From Gammaproteobacteria bacterium (GTDB lineage: Bacteria > Pseudomonadota > Gammaproteobacteria > Pseudomonadales > Azotimanducaceae): 64,000 nucleotides of DNA. The notes beneath the pieces are model-generated. The model was not told the origin of the DNA. It saw only the letters and a list, made by a program, of their open reading frames with translations, and did no database searches. Below, in pieces: positions 63,448-64,000 of this stretch (positions within the stretch are counted from its first letter, which is position 1; each line of letters begins with the position of its first letter). The stretch spans positions 372,001-436,000 of the forward strand of contig JAPOWH010000002.1 of NCBI GenBank assembly GCA_026707735.1. Reading direction: 5' to 3'. A program made the position numbers and the translations under genes.

Positions 63448-63503
63448 CGCCAATTGGCGCATGTTTAGGCACAATGTTGGGTGGCACATGGCAATTGGCC
63501 ACC
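63448..63503. promoter_or_regulatory. Paired CAATTG palindromes upstream of dapA
   Basis: CGCCAATTGGCG at 63448-63459 is a perfect 12-base palindrome. A second CAATTG palindrome, GGCAATTGGCC, lies at 63490-63500, 41 bp away, and GGTGGC/GCCACC (63480-63485 and 63498-63503) can form a stem around it. Such spaced palindromes suit an operator for the dapA promoter. The leader is too short for a full lysine riboswitch. Confidence 0.35.
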
Positions 63504-63553
63504 AGAGGCATTTGTTAGCGATGCCATTTGCAACTGCAACATGAGGAACATAC

Positions 63554-64000
63554 ATGCTCAAAGGTAGCCTCGTTGCGTTGGTCACACCCATGCAAGAGAA
63601 TGGTGCAATCGATTGGGGAGCATTGGACAATCTGATCGATTGGCATTTGGAGAGTGGGACCCATGGCATCGTTCCTGTAGGAACCACGGGAGAATCTGCA
63701 ACTCTGTCTGTTGAGGAACACACGGCCGTAATCAAGGCCACGGTCAAGCGTGTGAATGGGCGTGTGCCTGTTGTTGCCGGAACAGGCGCAAACGCTACAT
63801 GGGAAGCTATTGAACTGACACGACATGGCATGGATGCTGGAGCCGATGCCTGCTTGGTTGTAACTCCGTATTACAACAAGCCGACGCAAGAAGGACTCTA
63901 TCGCCATTACAGTGCGATTGCCGAAGCTGTCGATATTCCCTTGGTGCTCTACAACGTTCCACCGAGGACCGCATGCGACATGACCGCAGAAACCGTTTCT
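63554..64000 (+). CDS. dapA: 4-Hydroxy-tetrahydrodipicolinate synthase, partial at window end
   Basis: The first 149 codons of DapA, cut by the window edge. It starts [17 protein letters not shown], with [23 protein letters not shown] (the GTTGE signature), [13 protein letters not shown], and [20 protein letters not shown], which carries the catalytic Tyr. VLYNVPPRT follows. The Schiff-base Lys would lie past the edge. It condenses pyruvate with aspartate semialdehyde in lysine and diaminopimelate synthesis. GAGG lies upstream of the start. Confidence 0.94.
   Translation, partial: MLKGSLVALVTPMQENGAIDWGALDNLIDWHLESGTHGIVPVGTTGESATLSVEEHTAVIKATVKRVNGRVPVVAGTGANATWEAIELTRHGMDAGADACLVVTPYYNKPTQEGLYRHYSAIAEAVDIPLVLYNVPPRTACDMTAETVS

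Noticed and set aside
63405..63553. Lysine riboswitch before dapA
   Set aside because: The leader is only about 149 bp and shows only short palindromes; the riboswitch is larger and has several conserved junction elements not seen here.

Overview
This window looks like a chromosomal segment of a gammaproteobacterium of moderate GC content. The case rests on gene order and gene content: fmdB-aspS-yebC-ruvC-ruvA-ruvB-tolQ-tolR-tolA-tolB-pal-cpoB, lptD-surA-rsmA-apaH next to a divergent amgK-murU pair, purH-purD, rpe-gph, coq7, and nadA/bepA/tusA/dapA. Many acyl-CoA and short-chain dehydrogenase genes sit between these blocks, as in marine or host-associated heterotrophs. I cannot place the organism below class level. 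No phage, insertion sequence, CRISPR array or rRNA is visible. The one RNA gene found is a tRNA-Lys.

Layout. 0.6-9.5 kb is a lipid/CoA-flavoured region: a 6-phosphogluconate-dehydrogenase-like oxidoreductase, a four-gene minus-strand run (enoyl-CoA hydratase, CinA-type protein, fatty acid desaturase, atypical SDR), a divergent acyl-CoA dehydrogenase, a thioredoxin-like ferredoxin protein, a PlsC-type acyltransferase and a decarboxylating dehydrogenase of the isocitrate/isopropylmalate family. 9.8-13.7 kb holds two tandem paralogues of a membrane-anchored, helical-repeat protein that I cannot assign to a named family; the upstream copy carries a frameshift. 14-19.2 kb is a secreted orphan, prmA, purH, purD and coq7. 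19.2-25.5 kb holds a metallophosphoesterase, rpe-gph, a secreted alpha/beta hydrolase coupled to a frameshifted glycosyltransferase, a PEBP protein, an OsmC-glyoxalase fusion and a small membrane protein.

25.7-38.6 kb contains a rifampicin-phosphotransferase-like PEP enzyme, the cell-wall recycling pair murU-amgK, then lptD, surA, rsmA, apaH and cca, convergent with tsaD and a carboxylesterase. 38.6-43.3 kb has an unassigned basic protein and an acyl-CoA block (CoA-transferase, propionyl-CoA synthetase, enoyl-CoA hydratase). 43.3-55.8 kb is the conserved core: proS, an HU-like protein, aspS, Holliday-junction resolution (ruvABC) and the complete Tol-Pal envelope system, ending at tRNA-Lys. 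55.9-64 kb holds three SDR genes, a phosphodiesterase, a GshB-like ATP-grasp protein, nadA, bepA, tusA and the start of dapA, which runs off the right edge.

The points most worth following are the tandem helical-repeat paralogues with phased repeats in their upstream region, two single-base frameshifts that both fall at mononucleotide runs (real decay or assembly error), the OsmC-VOC fusion, the Rph-like enzyme, an SDR without its catalytic Tyr/Lys, a Tol-Pal operon split by a 331-bp gap, and the absence of fis, pdxA and apaG from places where gammaproteobacteria often keep them.
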